From NCBI GenBank assembly GCA_025403435.1, contig JAJQZP010000038.1, positions 312,517 to 376,516 on the forward strand: DNA of 64,000 nt, written 5' to 3'. The translations under genes and the position numbers were made by a program. Within the stretch, counting starts at the first letter, position 1; each line of letters starts with the position of its first letter. The notes under the pieces were generated by a model. That model saw only the letters and a list, made by a program, of their open reading frames with translations, did no database searches and was not told the origin of the DNA. Positions 21,598 to 33,562 of this stretch are shown piece after piece. This stretch comes from Artocarpus heterophyllus (Eukaryota > Streptophyta > Magnoliopsida > Rosales > Moraceae).

Positions 21598-24500
21598 ATG
21601 GGGATTGCCAAGTTCGATATCAAGAAATTCACAAGGAAGAATGACTTCGGATTGTGGCGAATGAAGATAAAAGCGATCTAGGTTCAACAAGGACTTGAAG
21701 ATGCACTGTCTGGTGAGAAAAATCTTTCTAGTACTCTCTTAGAAAGAGAAAAGAAAGATATTCTTGATAAGGCACACAATGCTCTAATTTTGTGCTTGGG
21801 CGATAAGGTGCTCAAAGAAGTTTTGAAGGAGAAATGAACAGCAGCTGTGTGACTGAAACTAAAAAATTTGTATATGACAAAGTCTTTTGCCAATAGATTG
21901 TACCTGAAATAGAAGCTGTATCCTTTCAAGATGCTGCCTGGAAAGTCTCCCAAGGATCGCATCGACGATTTCAACAAGGTAATTCTTGATCTTGAAAATA
22001 TAGATTTTAAGATTGAAGATGAAGATCGGGCCTTATTGTTATAAGATCTCTGCCCAATGAATATGAAAATTTATCCGATACTCTAATCTATGGAAGAGAT
22101 TCACTGTCATTGGAGAAAGTTCAATCAGCTTTATTTTCAAAAGAATTGAAAAAGAAAACATAGGGTAGAGAAGAAAGTTCAGCAAAAGGGTTAAACGTCA
22201 GGGGATGATCCGAGAAAAAAGAATTTAAAGGCAAGAAGTTTTCAAGATCAAGATCAAAGATTAAAAAGAAATGTTTTGTGTGTCACAAAGAAGGCCATTT
22301 CAAATGGGATTGTCCAGAAAGAAAGAGACATGGAATCAAGAAGCAGAATGATAATGGAGATACGGATGTAGCCTCAGATGGTTATGAAAGTGCTGAAGTC
22401 CTTTGTATTTTTGAAATTAAAAATTAAAAAAAAATGGGTGCTTGATTCTGGATGCTCGTTTCACATGTGCCCGACTAAAGAGTGGTTCTTATCATATAAG
22501 AAGGTCAGTGGCGGATAGGTACTTCTAGGAAATAACAAGGCTTGTCAAGTAATAGGAATTGGTTCTGTGAAGCTAAAATTGGCAGATGGTGTGGAAAGAA
22601 TCTTGCAAGGGGTGAGGCATGTTCCAGAATTAAAGAGAAATTTAATTTCTCTTCAAATGCTTGATGCCCAGGGTTACTACTATAAAGCTGGAGGTGGAGT
22701 CCTTAAGGTGTTGAAGGGAACTCTAGTAGTTATGAAAGGCACTCTTGAGAATAGACTATATTTACTTCAAGGAAAAGCAGTTGTGGGTATGGTTGCAGCA
22801 GCTTTTGATGGAAAAATCTCAAAGACTCAATTATGGCATATGAGAATGGCAATATAAGTGAGGTAGGGCTTCAGAATTGGCAAAGTAGGGTCTCTTGGGG
22901 AAGGACAAACTCATAGGTGTGGATTTCTAGGAGCATTGTATCTTTGGTAAAGTAAGAAGACTAAAGTTTGCCACAGCAGTTCAATATACCAAAAGGGATC
23001 ATGGATTATGTGCACTTAGAACTTTTGGGAGCTTCAACAGTACCATCTCATGATAGGGCCAGGTATTTTCTATCAATTATAAATAGTTCCCCAAGAAAGG
23101 TCAGGGTTTATATCTTGAAATACAAGAATAAGGCTTTTGAGAGGTTTAAAGATTAGAAGATTTTTATGGAAACACAAACTGGTAAGAGACTCAAGAAGAT
23201 CATGACTGACAACGGTCTTGAAAATTGGGGGCAAGATTTTGATAATTTATACAAGGAAGCTGGCATTACAAGACATCACACAATAAGGAAAACACCTCAA
23301 TAGAATAGACTTGCTAAAAGGATGAATAGGACAATAATGGAAAGAGTGAGATGTATGCTGTCAAATACAAATCTCACCAAGAATTTCTAGGCAGAGGCAG
23401 TAGTTACTGTTGCTTATGTTATAAACAGAAGTCGCTCCTCAGCAATTGGCTTAAAGACACCAGAAGAGAAATAGACTGGACATCCACCCAATCTTGAAAA
23501 TTTGAGGGTATTTGGATGTATAGCTTATGCCCATATAAACCAGGGAAAGCTTGAACCTAGAGCACTAAAGTGTATGTTTCTGGATTATCTAGAAGGTGTA
23601 AAAGGATATAGGTTGTGGTGTGTTGAAAAATGGCAGCCTAGAATTATCAATAGTAGGGATTTGGTGTTTCAAGAAACTGATATGTTTTACGCAAAGAAAA
23701 CAGAAGTTGAAGGCTTATTTGAACTCCAAATAGGAGGGATTGTTCATCATGAGGTGGAGCCTGATAACGACAAAGTGGTTCATGAGTCACAAGGTGATAT
23801 AGGAGAAACAGGAGAGGAAACAAATGAGCTGGATAAAACGTCTCAAGGTTATCAGCTTGCAAGAGATAGGCAAAGAAGATCCATTAAGCGTCCTCAAAGG
23901 TTTGGTTATGCAGAGATGATTTCTTTTGCTCTTACAGCTACTGAAGATCTAGAAGAAGTTAAGCCAAAAAAATTTTCTGAAGCCATTTACAGCAAAGAAG
24001 CATATCAATGGATAGAGGCAATGAAGGAAGAGCTTAAGTCTCTGTATAAAAATGAAACCTGGGTATTAGGTAATAGACCAAAAGGACAAAAACTAGTCAC
24101 TTGTAAATGGATATTTAAGCTAAAACCTGGCATTCCTGGTGTTGAACAAGCTTGATATAAAGCAAGGCTTGTGGCAAGGGGCTTTACATTGCTAGAAGGA
24201 GTTGATTATAATGAGGTCTTTTCTCTAGTGGTAAAACATAGTTCTATCAGGATGTTACTTTCTATAGTGGCTCAAAAGGATATGGAGTTGGAACAGCTGG
24301 ATGTTAAAACAGCTTTTCTCCATGGGGAACTAGAAGAAAAAATTTGTATGTCACAACCTGAGGGATTTGTAGAACATGAAAAAGAAGAAAGGTTTGCTTG
24401 TTGAAGAAATCATTGTACAGACTAAACCAGTCCCCACGACAGTGGTATAAAAGATTTGATTGTTTCATGTTGAAGAATGGTTTTGAAAGATGTGATCATG

Positions 24501-25580
24501 GCAACTACAGGAGGGAAGTCACTGCAGGAATAGTCATCTACTTACTGCTTTATGTAAATGACATGCTATTGGCATGTAAGGATGTTACTAAAATCAAATC
24601 AATAAAAGAGTTGCTTAAAAGTGAATTTGAGATCAAGGATATGGGACCAACTAGTAAGATACTTGGTATGCAGATTAAAAGAAACTGAGTAGAAGGAATA
24701 CTCTTTATTTCTCAAACTGATTATATTGAGAAAGTGTTGAGAAGATTTCAGGCGAGTAATTGCAAACCAGTGGCCACTTCAGCATTTCAAATTGTCACTT
24801 CAAGACTCGCCCATTTCTGGAGAACAAATAGCTTACATGGAAAAAGTTCCAGACGCTAGTGCTGTTGGTAGTCTGATGTATACAATGATTTGCACACGTC
24901 CAGACTCAGCATATGCTATAAATATGGTTAGTAGATATATGGGGAAGCCAGGTAAGAAGCACTAGGAAGCTGTGAAATGGATATTTAGGTATCTTAGAGG
25001 CACTTCTGGAGTTGGTTTGCTGTAGAAGAGACATTAAAAGTGCAAAATTCAGGTGATTGGTTATGTTGATTTAGATTATGTTGGCTGTTTGAATACTAAG
25101 AGACCTTTAACTGGCTATGTGTTTAAGCTTTGTGGTAACACTGTGAATTGGAAAGCAAATCTGCAGCATGTAGTTTCTCTTTCAGCCACTGAAGCTGAAT
25201 TTATGGCAGTTACCGAAGCCATAAAGGAGGCTATTTGGATGAAGGGAATGGCTGCACAGCTAGGTTTGGAACAGGTTGCTGCAAGGGTGTTCTCTGATAA
25301 TCGAAATGGAATTCATTTGGGCAAGAATCAAGCTTATAATGAAAGAACAAAGCACATGGATGTTAGGCTCTATTTTGTACGAGAAGTAATTAAGAGAGGA
25401 GAGGTCAGTTTTGGAAAAGGTTTCCACAAAGAACAACCCAGCAGACATGTTAACCAAGACTTTGCCAAGTTCAAAGCTTCAGCATTGTACAAAAATGCTC
25501 CAGGTGGTGAAGTTACAAAGGCAGTGAGTGAAAAGTCTAGCCAAGGTGGAGAATTGATAAAAGATTGGCTAAGACTTTAA
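21598..25580 (+). pseudogene. Degenerate copia gag-pol
   Basis: Gag-like sequence runs from about 21598, ending with a zinc knuckle (CFVCHKEGHFKWDC, coded at 22272-22314). The protease motif LDSGCSFHMC is near 22443. GAG-pre-integrase and integrase follow (22.6-23.7 kb, with TDNG near 23206). Reverse transcriptase spans about 24.0-24.7 kb; its catalytic box reads YVND instead of YVDD (24551-24562), losing a metal-binding Asp. RNase H (LSATEAEF near 25180) follows, with SDN and HMDVR downstream. Stop codons interrupt gag, integrase and reverse transcriptase. Not translatable as one polyprotein. Confidence 0.9.
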
Positions 25581-25958
25581 ACAGCTCAGCAAGGAAGGCA
25601 AATAAATAGAAGACACATGGCCAAGCTTATGGTAACTAAATTGTAGAGGATAAATTTGTTGTACTCATAACAGATTTTATCTAAATTAATTGTACAAGTT
25701 AAAGGTCTTGTTAATCTATTTTTACTGTAAAACCAATATCAGTTACTGAATTGTGTATATAAAGCATAAATCAGGTCATTGTGTGAAGTACAGAAAATGG
25801 CTCGAGGAAAAAAAAAAACAAACTCGAGAGGAAAGTTTTGCATGAATAAAATCTTGCAGAGGAATTTCATCAATTTCCTTGTTCCTGTTCCTTTTAATTT
25901 CTCTATTTTGTAGGTTTGAGTAGCTTGAAGCACAAATTAGGAAGCAATTTTTCTTACA
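25555..25958 (+). repeat. 3' LTR of copia element
   Basis: Begins TGATAAAAG right after a purine-rich AAGGTGGAGAAT tract, which should be the polypurine tract, and ends TTCTTACA. Confidence 0.9.
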
Positions 25959-26781
25959 CAAGATTTAACCCTCATCTCTATCTGGATACGATCCCAGCTT
26001 CATTCATTTGTTGAACCTTGGGGATAACGATTAGCATTGAGGTCAATCACCTCACCACCTATTATCATATATATGACATTACACAACGTGAGAGTGCAAG
26101 ACACTAGTACAGAAAGTGTCAATAAGTTCAGAACAAGACCACAGTTGATGAGGTTACTTGAAAGTTAAAGACAAAGTGTCAAATTAACAAAAGAAAGGAT
26201 AGTTTCAATGAGAACATGTGGTGAAAACTTATGTAAGGGCTGTAGTCAGGTCGTTATAAAATCGACGGCTTAGATCAGTGTTAAATAAAATTTCTCGTGT
26301 ACTCCCCAAGTCTATAAATAGGAGTGAGTGCGAGGAAAGATGCATGCTTTTCTAGGTATTTGAACTTCAAATTTTTTCTTGACTATTGACCACTTTGTTG
26401 ACTTGAGCATCGAAGATTTTTTCTTGCAGCAACTCTCAGTTTTCCCCAACTTTTGGGAGCTAAAACAAGCTCAGAAATTGAAGAATTGAGTGAATAGTAA
26501 TTGCAGGACTGCGTGCAATTTTTTAGCCCAACGGTACTGAAAACATTTGTTTAAAACTTGGCATAAGCAAAATTATTTATTTAAGAAAACAAATCATTTG
26601 CTTCGGCTCTTCGCAAAAGACTAATGCTTGAGCGGAAAGAAAGACAAATGTTTGAAAATTGGAAAAGCCTATTAATGTATAGGTGAGAATTCCATTCATG
26701 CATATCCGGTTAACACTTCAAATTTTGGTAACTTTCTCATATTGTAAGTACCAAATAAATTTGTAAAGTAAATTTCTAAAA
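25959..26781. other. Intergenic, possible LTR fragment
   Basis: TATAAATA at 26313-26320 is followed by TTGACTTGAGCATCG and a TTTTTTCTTGCAG stretch (26.40-26.43 kb). This pattern resembles the U3-R-U5 part of plant gypsy-type LTRs. No LTR ends or primer site were recognised, so the assignment is weak. The 3' UTR of the RRM gene lies at the right end. Confidence 0.3.
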
Positions 26782-29061
26782 CTACCTCTCCGCAACGGAG
26801 TTTAGTCCATATTTAGAGAACACATCAGTAAGCACAGCCTTTTCTTTGAACTTTAACCTGCAAGATTTATCAAAGAACAAACATTACGCAAATTCTACAA
26901 ACAAAAATAAAAGCAAAAGAGTATATCTTATTCAATATACTCGTTCAAGGAATGCAACAAGCGTTACCTTTTTGCAGATCCTGGTATGTCTAGTTTTGGA
27001 ACCTTGCCTTCTTTTCCTTTCACAGCTGGTTTTTTCTTGGCAACTTTCACTCCCTTTTTAGCTTTCAAAGATGGCTTTCTCCCAGGAACCTTTTCTTCTT
27101 TCCCTTTAGCAAGTAGCCTGTTCTCAAGTGCCTGGATCCTTTCTACATTTGAGGGAAGGGAATCTCCTTTGAACTCAGATTCTGTTATTTGTTCATAGCC
27201 ATCACTACCATCACTTAGCTCTGAGACAGCAATGGCATCCAAATTCTCACTGACATCTTCCCATTCTGCCATGTAAAGCTCATCATCAGGGTCGTCATAC
27301 TCATACTCGACAGAGGCGCTATTCTCCAATTCGTCCAGGGAAGAATCATTTGTTTCAGAATCTACGCTTTGATCTTCTCTCAAACTCAAACCATGGACTT
27401 CAAGTTGAGGAGAGTCATCGGTGTTGCTGTCTGCTGATGGTTGTTCACGGGCAGAGTCTGACGTTCGTGAATGCATCATCTCACATTTTATTTGCTTCTG
27501 AATTTTTCCAAAAGTAATAGTTTGCTGAGAAAACATTTGCGTAAACCTGTCAGCAAAGGTTAACATTTCAATTCAAAAGAGTAAGCATGCTAACAATTAA
27601 CGAACTTTCCAAGGTTGAGCAAGCTCAAATGTTATTAGAGCTTCTTTTGCAAGAGGGAAAACTGGGATGTGTGAGAGTGTTGAGGATTAGTGGAAGGATT
27701 TTGAGACCCATAGTGTTTGGTAAGCGAGAAACAAGGCATGAATAAATTGGGCGAAGAATTTCAAATTCTCTGAAGAACTCCAATTTAGGTTTCTATACCA
27801 AACACAATAAGAGAACCTCTAAGGTTGCAGGTACTATCGGTAATTTCACATCTAAACCCAGCACAAAGTGTAAGAGTTCAGAGCCCCTACTCTCAAGTTC
27901 AAAAAATAAATAAATAAGAGGAGCAGAGAACCTCTATATTTTCCTCGATTAAAATATGCCTTTGACCTTTCTTTCCTTGCCAATTGAGACTGGCTCAATT
28001 GATGTATCGTGAGCGTGTAAGCTGTTTTTAATGTATTGAGTTCGGGATTCAAGTCCCGGAAATAGTAAAATTTGTTAAAAAAAAAAAAGTAACAAGTAAA
28101 TTTCTTTTGCTATTACCAAAGATAGCCTAAATTTAAATGGACTAATGCTTATGAAAAATATTTAACAAAAAAATGTTTCCTCGTCACTAATAAGAATCAT
28201 AACTTAATGTACCTAGTGGCGTGCTCCTCAGACTTGAAATAAACAAAAGCAAATCCCTTGCAGATAGGGTCCCTAGTCTTCTTGTTTCCAGAAACAACAG
28301 GGTTTATACTAATCAAACCAGGAACCCCTTTAAAAGCCACGCTCAAATCTCTATGAACATTCTTCTTTTTTGGAAGATTCACCAGTCGCACTCCAACTCC
28401 ATTTGGAACAACCTCATTACCTACAACAACAACAACAACAATGCAAATTCAGAAATTGCAACTTCTACAAAGTATATACCAAAAAAAAAGTTCCCGAATT
28501 ACACAAACCTTTCTTCTTTTGATCATCTTGCTTAGGAACAGTTTTCGAAGAATCGTTTTTGAGCTTATCGAGATTAGCAGCCTGAGCGAGTCTACTCTGC
28601 TGCATTTCTTCGAGCAGTTGGTCTTCAATCGAAGTGTCGTACACTTTCCCTTCGCCAAAACCTCGAGGCTTGTTCTCCCACCACTTGCTCATCTTGTCAA
28701 ACGGCAAGAAAATGCCTCCATCCTCATCCCCATCCTCATCATCGTCATAACCAAACCCTGCGTCTTCAAAACCGTCCATTTCCAAGGGAGGTGGGACCCC
28801 ACGTTTGCCCTGCTGCTGCTTCTTAGAAGCAGAAAATCTCAGCCCGTTGCGCCGTCTCGGGGCATGAATGGAAGAAAAAGCGAGATGGGCATGAAAGAAT
28901 TGCGGTGAAGAGTGTGAAGAGGGTGGGTTTGGGGGGGTTGGAAGGACATGGTTGAGGTGGGTTTTGGTTGGGAATGAGAGAGAGGGTGAAGCGGAAGAAG
29001 TGATGATGGTGAGGAGAGATTTTGAACTACAGGGTAACGGAAAACCTCCAGAGCCTGGCAT
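26782..29061 (-). CDS. RBD1: Plastid RRM-domain RNA-binding protein (RBD1-like)
   Basis: Four exons on the minus strand: 29061-28509, 28420-28213, 27546-26968 and 26857-26782. GT-AG joints keep one frame of 471 residues. The N-terminal 75 or so residues are Ser/Pro/Thr-rich and basic, a plausible plastid transit peptide. An acidic stretch (about 96-112) precedes a single RRM with RNP2 VRLVNL (195-200) and RNP1 KGFAFVYF (239-246). After it come a long acidic region (about 290-375) and a Lys-rich tail (KAKKGVKVAKKKPAVKGK). Arabidopsis RBD1 (At1g70200, from memory) is a chloroplast RRM protein tied to 23S rRNA processing and next to CYCD1;1; the same neighbour here supports the name. The symbol rests on architecture and synteny, not on an alignment. 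Intron 2 carries a SINE. Confidence 0.8.
27975..28088 (+). mobile_element. SINE in intron 2 of the RRM gene
   Basis: A box A-like TGGCTCAATTGATG (27991-28004) and a box B-like GGGATTCAAGTCCCG (near 28045) precede an A tail (28077-28088). It lies antisense to the host gene. No target-site duplication was found, so the left end is approximate. Alternatively a tRNA-like relic. Confidence 0.55.
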
Positions 29062-29320
29062 CTTTTCCCTTTTCCGTCAACTCTACACTTGCGGTTGTTG
29101 TTTTAAAAAAAAAGAAAAAGAAAATACTGAGTACTCGGTATAACTCACGCATTCGTGTACAAACCAGTGCAGACGAAGCAAAACGAATATCTCCGGTTGT
29201 CAGTCTATTTCCATCAGCCGACCGGTGGGAGCGAGAAGTTTGGGATATGTTTTTTGGGGGGCGGCTCAACCTGACACTCTCATGATAAGTATTGTATAAT
29301 GCCGTAGTTTAACATCAACG
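29062..29320. other. Shared upstream region of the RRM gene and tRNA-Val
   Basis: The region contains a poly(A)/poly(T) tract near 29105-29125. The RRM gene promoter should lie here; no clear TATA box. Confidence 0.3.
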
Positions 29321-29394
29321 GGTGTCGTGGTGTAGTTGGTTATCACGTCAGTCTAACACACTGAAGGTCTCCGGTTCGAGTCCGGGCGACGCCA
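29321..29394 (+). tRNA. tRNA-Val(AAC)
   Basis: A complete 74-nt cloverleaf including discriminator A. The acceptor GGTGTCG pairs with CGACGCC (one G-T pair). The anticodon stem TCAGT/ACTGA encloses loop CTAACAC, giving anticodon AAC (Val). The T loop TTCGAGT is standard. A TTTT run at 29404-29407 can end Pol III transcription. No intron. Looks functional. Confidence 0.95.
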
Positions 29395-29704
29395 TTGATT
29401 TGATTTTATATTAATTTAATCTACCCAAGTGAAGGACAAGCTTCAATGAGAGGGCCAAACTGGTTTTTTTTTATTTTTGTTTTTCGTATTTAAAAGTATT
29501 AACTGCATTCTAGCCATTAATAGTAGATGTGTAATTTTTCAAAAAATAAAAGGAAAAGTATGTGTGCAATGTCCATGTTAGCCGTCATGTCAATGATTTT
29601 TTGGAGAGAAATAGAACTTCATTCTCAACTCAAAGCAAGTTGTACAGAAGAGCCTATAAACTCAGGCAATGAAGTTCAAACAAACATAACAAATTTTTTT
29701 TTGA
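29395..29704. other. Intergenic
   Basis: No gene seen. A 14-bp direct repeat ACAAACATAACAAA flanks a T-run (near 29680 and 29708) at the edge of the LINE fragment. Confidence 0.35.
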
Positions 29705-29990
29705 AGGACAAACATAACAAAATTAGAAAAAGCATACTTAGCTAAATAGTGAGCTAAAGAGTTCCCATTAGGAGAGACAACGTTTATGCAAGAGCAATAG
29801 TATTAAAAATGTCATTTATATGAGATTTTGGTGATTGTTGCCCGTGGCCGCATATAGCTGAAACAACATTGACTGCATCAGTTTCAATTATCCAATCCTG
29901 ACAGCCACAAAACTGAGCAAACCAAGCAACTTCACAAACGGCCAAACACTCAGCTAAGTAAAGGGAAATTATACTAAAACGTCTTTTCAA
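29705..29990 (-). pseudogene. LINE-type RNase H-like domain fragment
   Basis: On the minus strand, AECLAVCEVAWFAQFCGC is followed by IETDAVNVVSAICG and then, in another frame, NGNSLAHYLAKYAF, the conserved landmarks of the RNase H-like domain in plant LINE ORF2. Frame breaks show it is dead. The T-run on the plus strand at 29693-29702 may be its poly(A) remnant. Confidence 0.55.
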
Positions 29991-32415
29991 AATACAACTA
30001 TGTTATCAGAGTGATTTGTCTCTTTGAGTTTTAATTTCATTTATATATATTAAATTTTGATAGGTTAAGACCTTATAACCTTTTTTATTTTAACTTTTTT
30101 AATAAAAATAAAAACATGACAACTCATAAGTTGGTTTTTAATCTTAAATAGGCAAATAATCGGGGTCCATGTTATCGACGTGGCGATTTCGACACCTCCC
30201 CACGCGAGTACATCACCAACATTGATTCTGTAGTAGCGGCCTCATATGAAGTCAAGCAAAAACCCACCAAACAATGCGAATCAAACTGTGAGTCAGGCCT
30301 GTTTCTTTCCCCCTAAGACACGTTACGTTCGGTAAGTGCATGTACCACAAAGCTGATCATGATCTCTTTTTGCTTGATTTGATATGAAATTGGTAAAATT
30401 CGGTAGACGAAGATGTTGCACTGTTTTTGCTCTTACAAGCACCACAACACTACAGAGACGGCCAAACTTAGGACAGAGAGATAGACCAACAATGAAAGAG
30501 AGAAACAACAAAGTGAAGGGATTGGCTGTAGTATTCTTGGGCCTGCAAGCTGGGGACCATACATGGTTCCCAACATGGTTTGGGGCGTTTGGCTCTTAGG
30601 TAAGTGGAGCTATCCGTTAGCTCTAGAGTCTTTCAACAATCAAGTTGAATGACAGTTGAGTTGAAATTTTTAGAAAATAAATATAAAATGGGGATATTCA
30701 TCCTTTTTTATATCTCTCTTGTTTAGGTTAATTTTATATATGCTTCTTTAGGTTTATCTTCGGTTCTAATTTAATATTTAATATTTAAAAAGTTTTATTT
30801 TGGTCCTTAATTTTTTTACCTTATTTCAATATTCTCCATCAATTAAGTGTTAAATATTTAACACAATATTTTTAAATGTCCTACTTTGATATCTAATCTA
30901 TTACTTTGTTTCATTTTTTATCCTTCTGTTAACAAGGTGTTATTAGGGATCAAAATTAAAAAACAAAATAAAAAATTAAATATAACGATTTTGATTCATG
31001 CAATTAAAATAAAAAGTAACTTATCATATTATTTGTTAGTGAGCTTTAATTTTTTTAAAAAAGAAAAGTTGAATACTTAATGTCAGTATACTATATATGC
31101 ACATGTATATATAGTAACTATAATGTTTAGAATTATGATTATCCGTCACAATATACAAATGTGTGTATGTGTATATATATATCATAATGCATTGCTTGCT
31201 TGTTATTTAAAATGCATAGTTCTCCAATACTTATATACTAGTATTAAAAAATCAACTTATGTTTTCCTATATTAAAATTCATCTTATTAACAATCTAATA
31301 ATTTTTTTTTAAATTACATGCATCAAATTGTTATATTTAGTTGTTCAGTTTAGATTATTCAAATTTTAATCTCTAATAACTTTTATTTATAAGACTGGGA
31401 CCCAAGGGAAACAAAGTACTAGATTAGGGATATTTTAAAATTTTTCTGTTAAACATTTAACGTTTAATTAACGGAGGATAGAAACTGGAACAAAATAAGA
31501 TTTTTTAAATGTTAGGGATTAAATCGGGATTGAGGTAGACCTCAGAGGCTAATTATGAAATTAACCATAGATATAAATAAAAAAGCGCAATTTTCTGATA
31601 TGATCTGAAAAAGATATCCATTGGTGGGTTTTTTTATTGTCAGATTTGTAGAAATTTTTTTTAATATATCTAACAGTTTTAAAACGTACATCATTGATAG
31701 AAACCCTAAGAAGAGTAGTCCAAAATATATATTTGCTTAGCCTCCCCAAAGTTGGTCAATATTGAGGGCGATTCTAGAATATCTTTGGCCACAACATTAT
31801 TTCGCAAAACTACTAAGTTTCCTGTTTGGTAGGTGACACATTAATGTTTTGATGCAATTAAAATAGTATAGACCAGTCCATTAATCTCAGGCATGCTTGT
31901 TGTTGTCATCTACTTTATGTGTATTGGATTAACTTTCCTATCTTCTTCTTATTAAATCTTCTTTCTCTGTCTTGGCTGCATCCTCTTTGCTCTTTTCTTT
32001 TCCACTACTATGGCTCGAAAGACCCTTTTTTTTCCTCTAGTCCATTTTGATATTGTTTTATCAAATACAAATATTCATGTAATTTAGAAAGTCTTTCTCA
32101 GAGTCAACTATTTTAGGAAGAAAGTGCTCTAACCATGGACAAGCCAAATTTGTCCATGACACAAATATTTTGCTCATAATTATATACATGAATGCCTTTT
32201 TTGTTATGATGTTTTCCCATTTTGTTTCCGGTTCAACTTATGTATACAGTAATCCAAGCACAAAGGAAACTCCTTAATACAATAAGGTTGTTGAGGAGGC
32301 TCCCAAAAGAGAAGAGATTAAAGAGGACATGGAGGAGATCATTGGCAAAGTTTATGGTCTCTTATCCATTGCCTATCTATTTACTTCAAAACAGAACAAG
32401 AATTGAAACCATTGA
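29991..32415. other. Intergenic, AT-rich
   Basis: No gene recognised. The slightly GC-richer patch at 30.16-30.60 kb has only short frames without family resemblance. Several A/T runs. Confidence 0.35.
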
Positions 32416-32985
32416 AAACCTTTCGAGGTAAATAGTAAGTTTTGAAAATATTTATAGCAAATAGCAAATTCATAATATAAATAATTTATTTATATGTAAA
32501 TAAGAATTATTTCTATTGCAAACAGTGAGGTAAATAAATTATTTGTACCTTTAATCTATTTACTATGTAAATAAGAATTATTTATATTGTGAATAAAAGA
32601 AAATTAAATTTACACCATAAACTGCTATTTACTGCAAATATTTTCAAAACCTGCCATTTATTACAATTAATTTTGAAAAAGTGTTGTTTACTACGATTTA
32701 AAACCTTTAGAGATAAATAGTAGGTTTTGAAAATATTTATAGTAAATAGCATATTCATAATATAAATAATTTATTTACTATATAAATAAGAATTATTTCT
32801 ATTGCAAACAGTGAGATAAATTAATTATTTACACCTTTAATCTATTCACTATGTAAATAAGAATTATTTATATTGTGAATAAAAGAATAATTAAATTTAC
32901 ACTATAAAACTATTATTTACTGCAAATATTTTCTAAACCTGCCATTTATTACGATTAATTTTGAAAAAGTGTTGTTTACTAACAT
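32416..32985. repeat. 285-bp tandem duplication
   Basis: Two copies begin AAACCTTT(C/A)GAG at 32416 and 32701 and end GTGTTGTTTACTA near 32700 and 32983. By eye they are highly similar with scattered substitutions and small indels. Each unit contains internal TATAAATAA-type words. Non-coding, AT-rich. Immediately followed by another diverged repeat. Confidence 0.85.
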
Positions 32986-33049
32986 TTTCCTGGCTCTCAG
33001 ATGTATCAAAATATTGTTATTTGTTATCATTGATTATTTGAAACATGAA

Positions 33050-33562
33050 AATAAAAAATCAGAGTTAAATCGATAAATTTTAAGTCTTCCAATATTGTTT
33101 TTCTAGTTTATGACGTTATCGTGTAGCGCGATTCATAGATTGGTAAGACAGAAGATATGATAGGCACAAGTGAAAAAAGTTTAATGCATTTATGAATCTT
33201 GGTGTGTTATAATATTGTTATTTGATCATATGGATTATTTGAAACACCGAAATAATAGAAAACATTTATAAATTAAAATCATATAGATTATATTTTAAAG
33301 TATGAAATTATCTTGTAGTGTCATGTATAAATTGGTAATACACATATATAATAATGACAAATATAAACGAGAGAAGTTTAGTGTATATCATATAAAACTT
33401 TATCTCGGCATGTTTAAGTAATACAAAAATGAAATTGATAAATAAAATTCATCTATAATTGTTTTTTTTTTTTTTTTATGTATTACTTTATCTTGTAGCG
33501 CTATTCGTAGATTGGCAGAACAAAAGATAAGATTGATATAAACGAGAGATTTTAGTGTATAA
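33050..33562. repeat. Three diverged tandem copies, about 180-190 bp each
   Basis: The core TTATC(G/T)TGTAG(C/T)G recurs at 33116, 33308 and 33488, each followed by an (A/T)GATTGGTAAnAC-like stretch and a GAGA...TTTAGTG-like end. The copies are clearly related but diverged. No coding frame. Confidence 0.6.

Larger units (their letters stand above)
21158..25958 (+). mobile_element. Ty1/copia LTR retrotransposon, full-length but decayed
   Basis: About 4.8 kb. LTRs of 408 bp (21158-21565) and 404 bp (25555-25958) both begin TGATAAAAG and end TTCTTACA. They differ at roughly two dozen sites by eye, so insertion is not recent. Flanks are CGAGA (21153-21157) and CAAGA (25959-25963), a 5-bp duplication with one transition. 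The primer binding site TGGCATTAGAGC (21569-21580) is two bases from the usual initiator-Met match. Domain order is gag, protease, integrase, reverse transcriptase, RNase H, which defines copia. Many stops and frameshifts show that it is inactive. Confidence 0.93.

Noticed and set aside
26964..27198. Plus-strand frame inside the RRM gene
   Set aside because: Shadow of minus-strand exon 3, which is Lys-rich.
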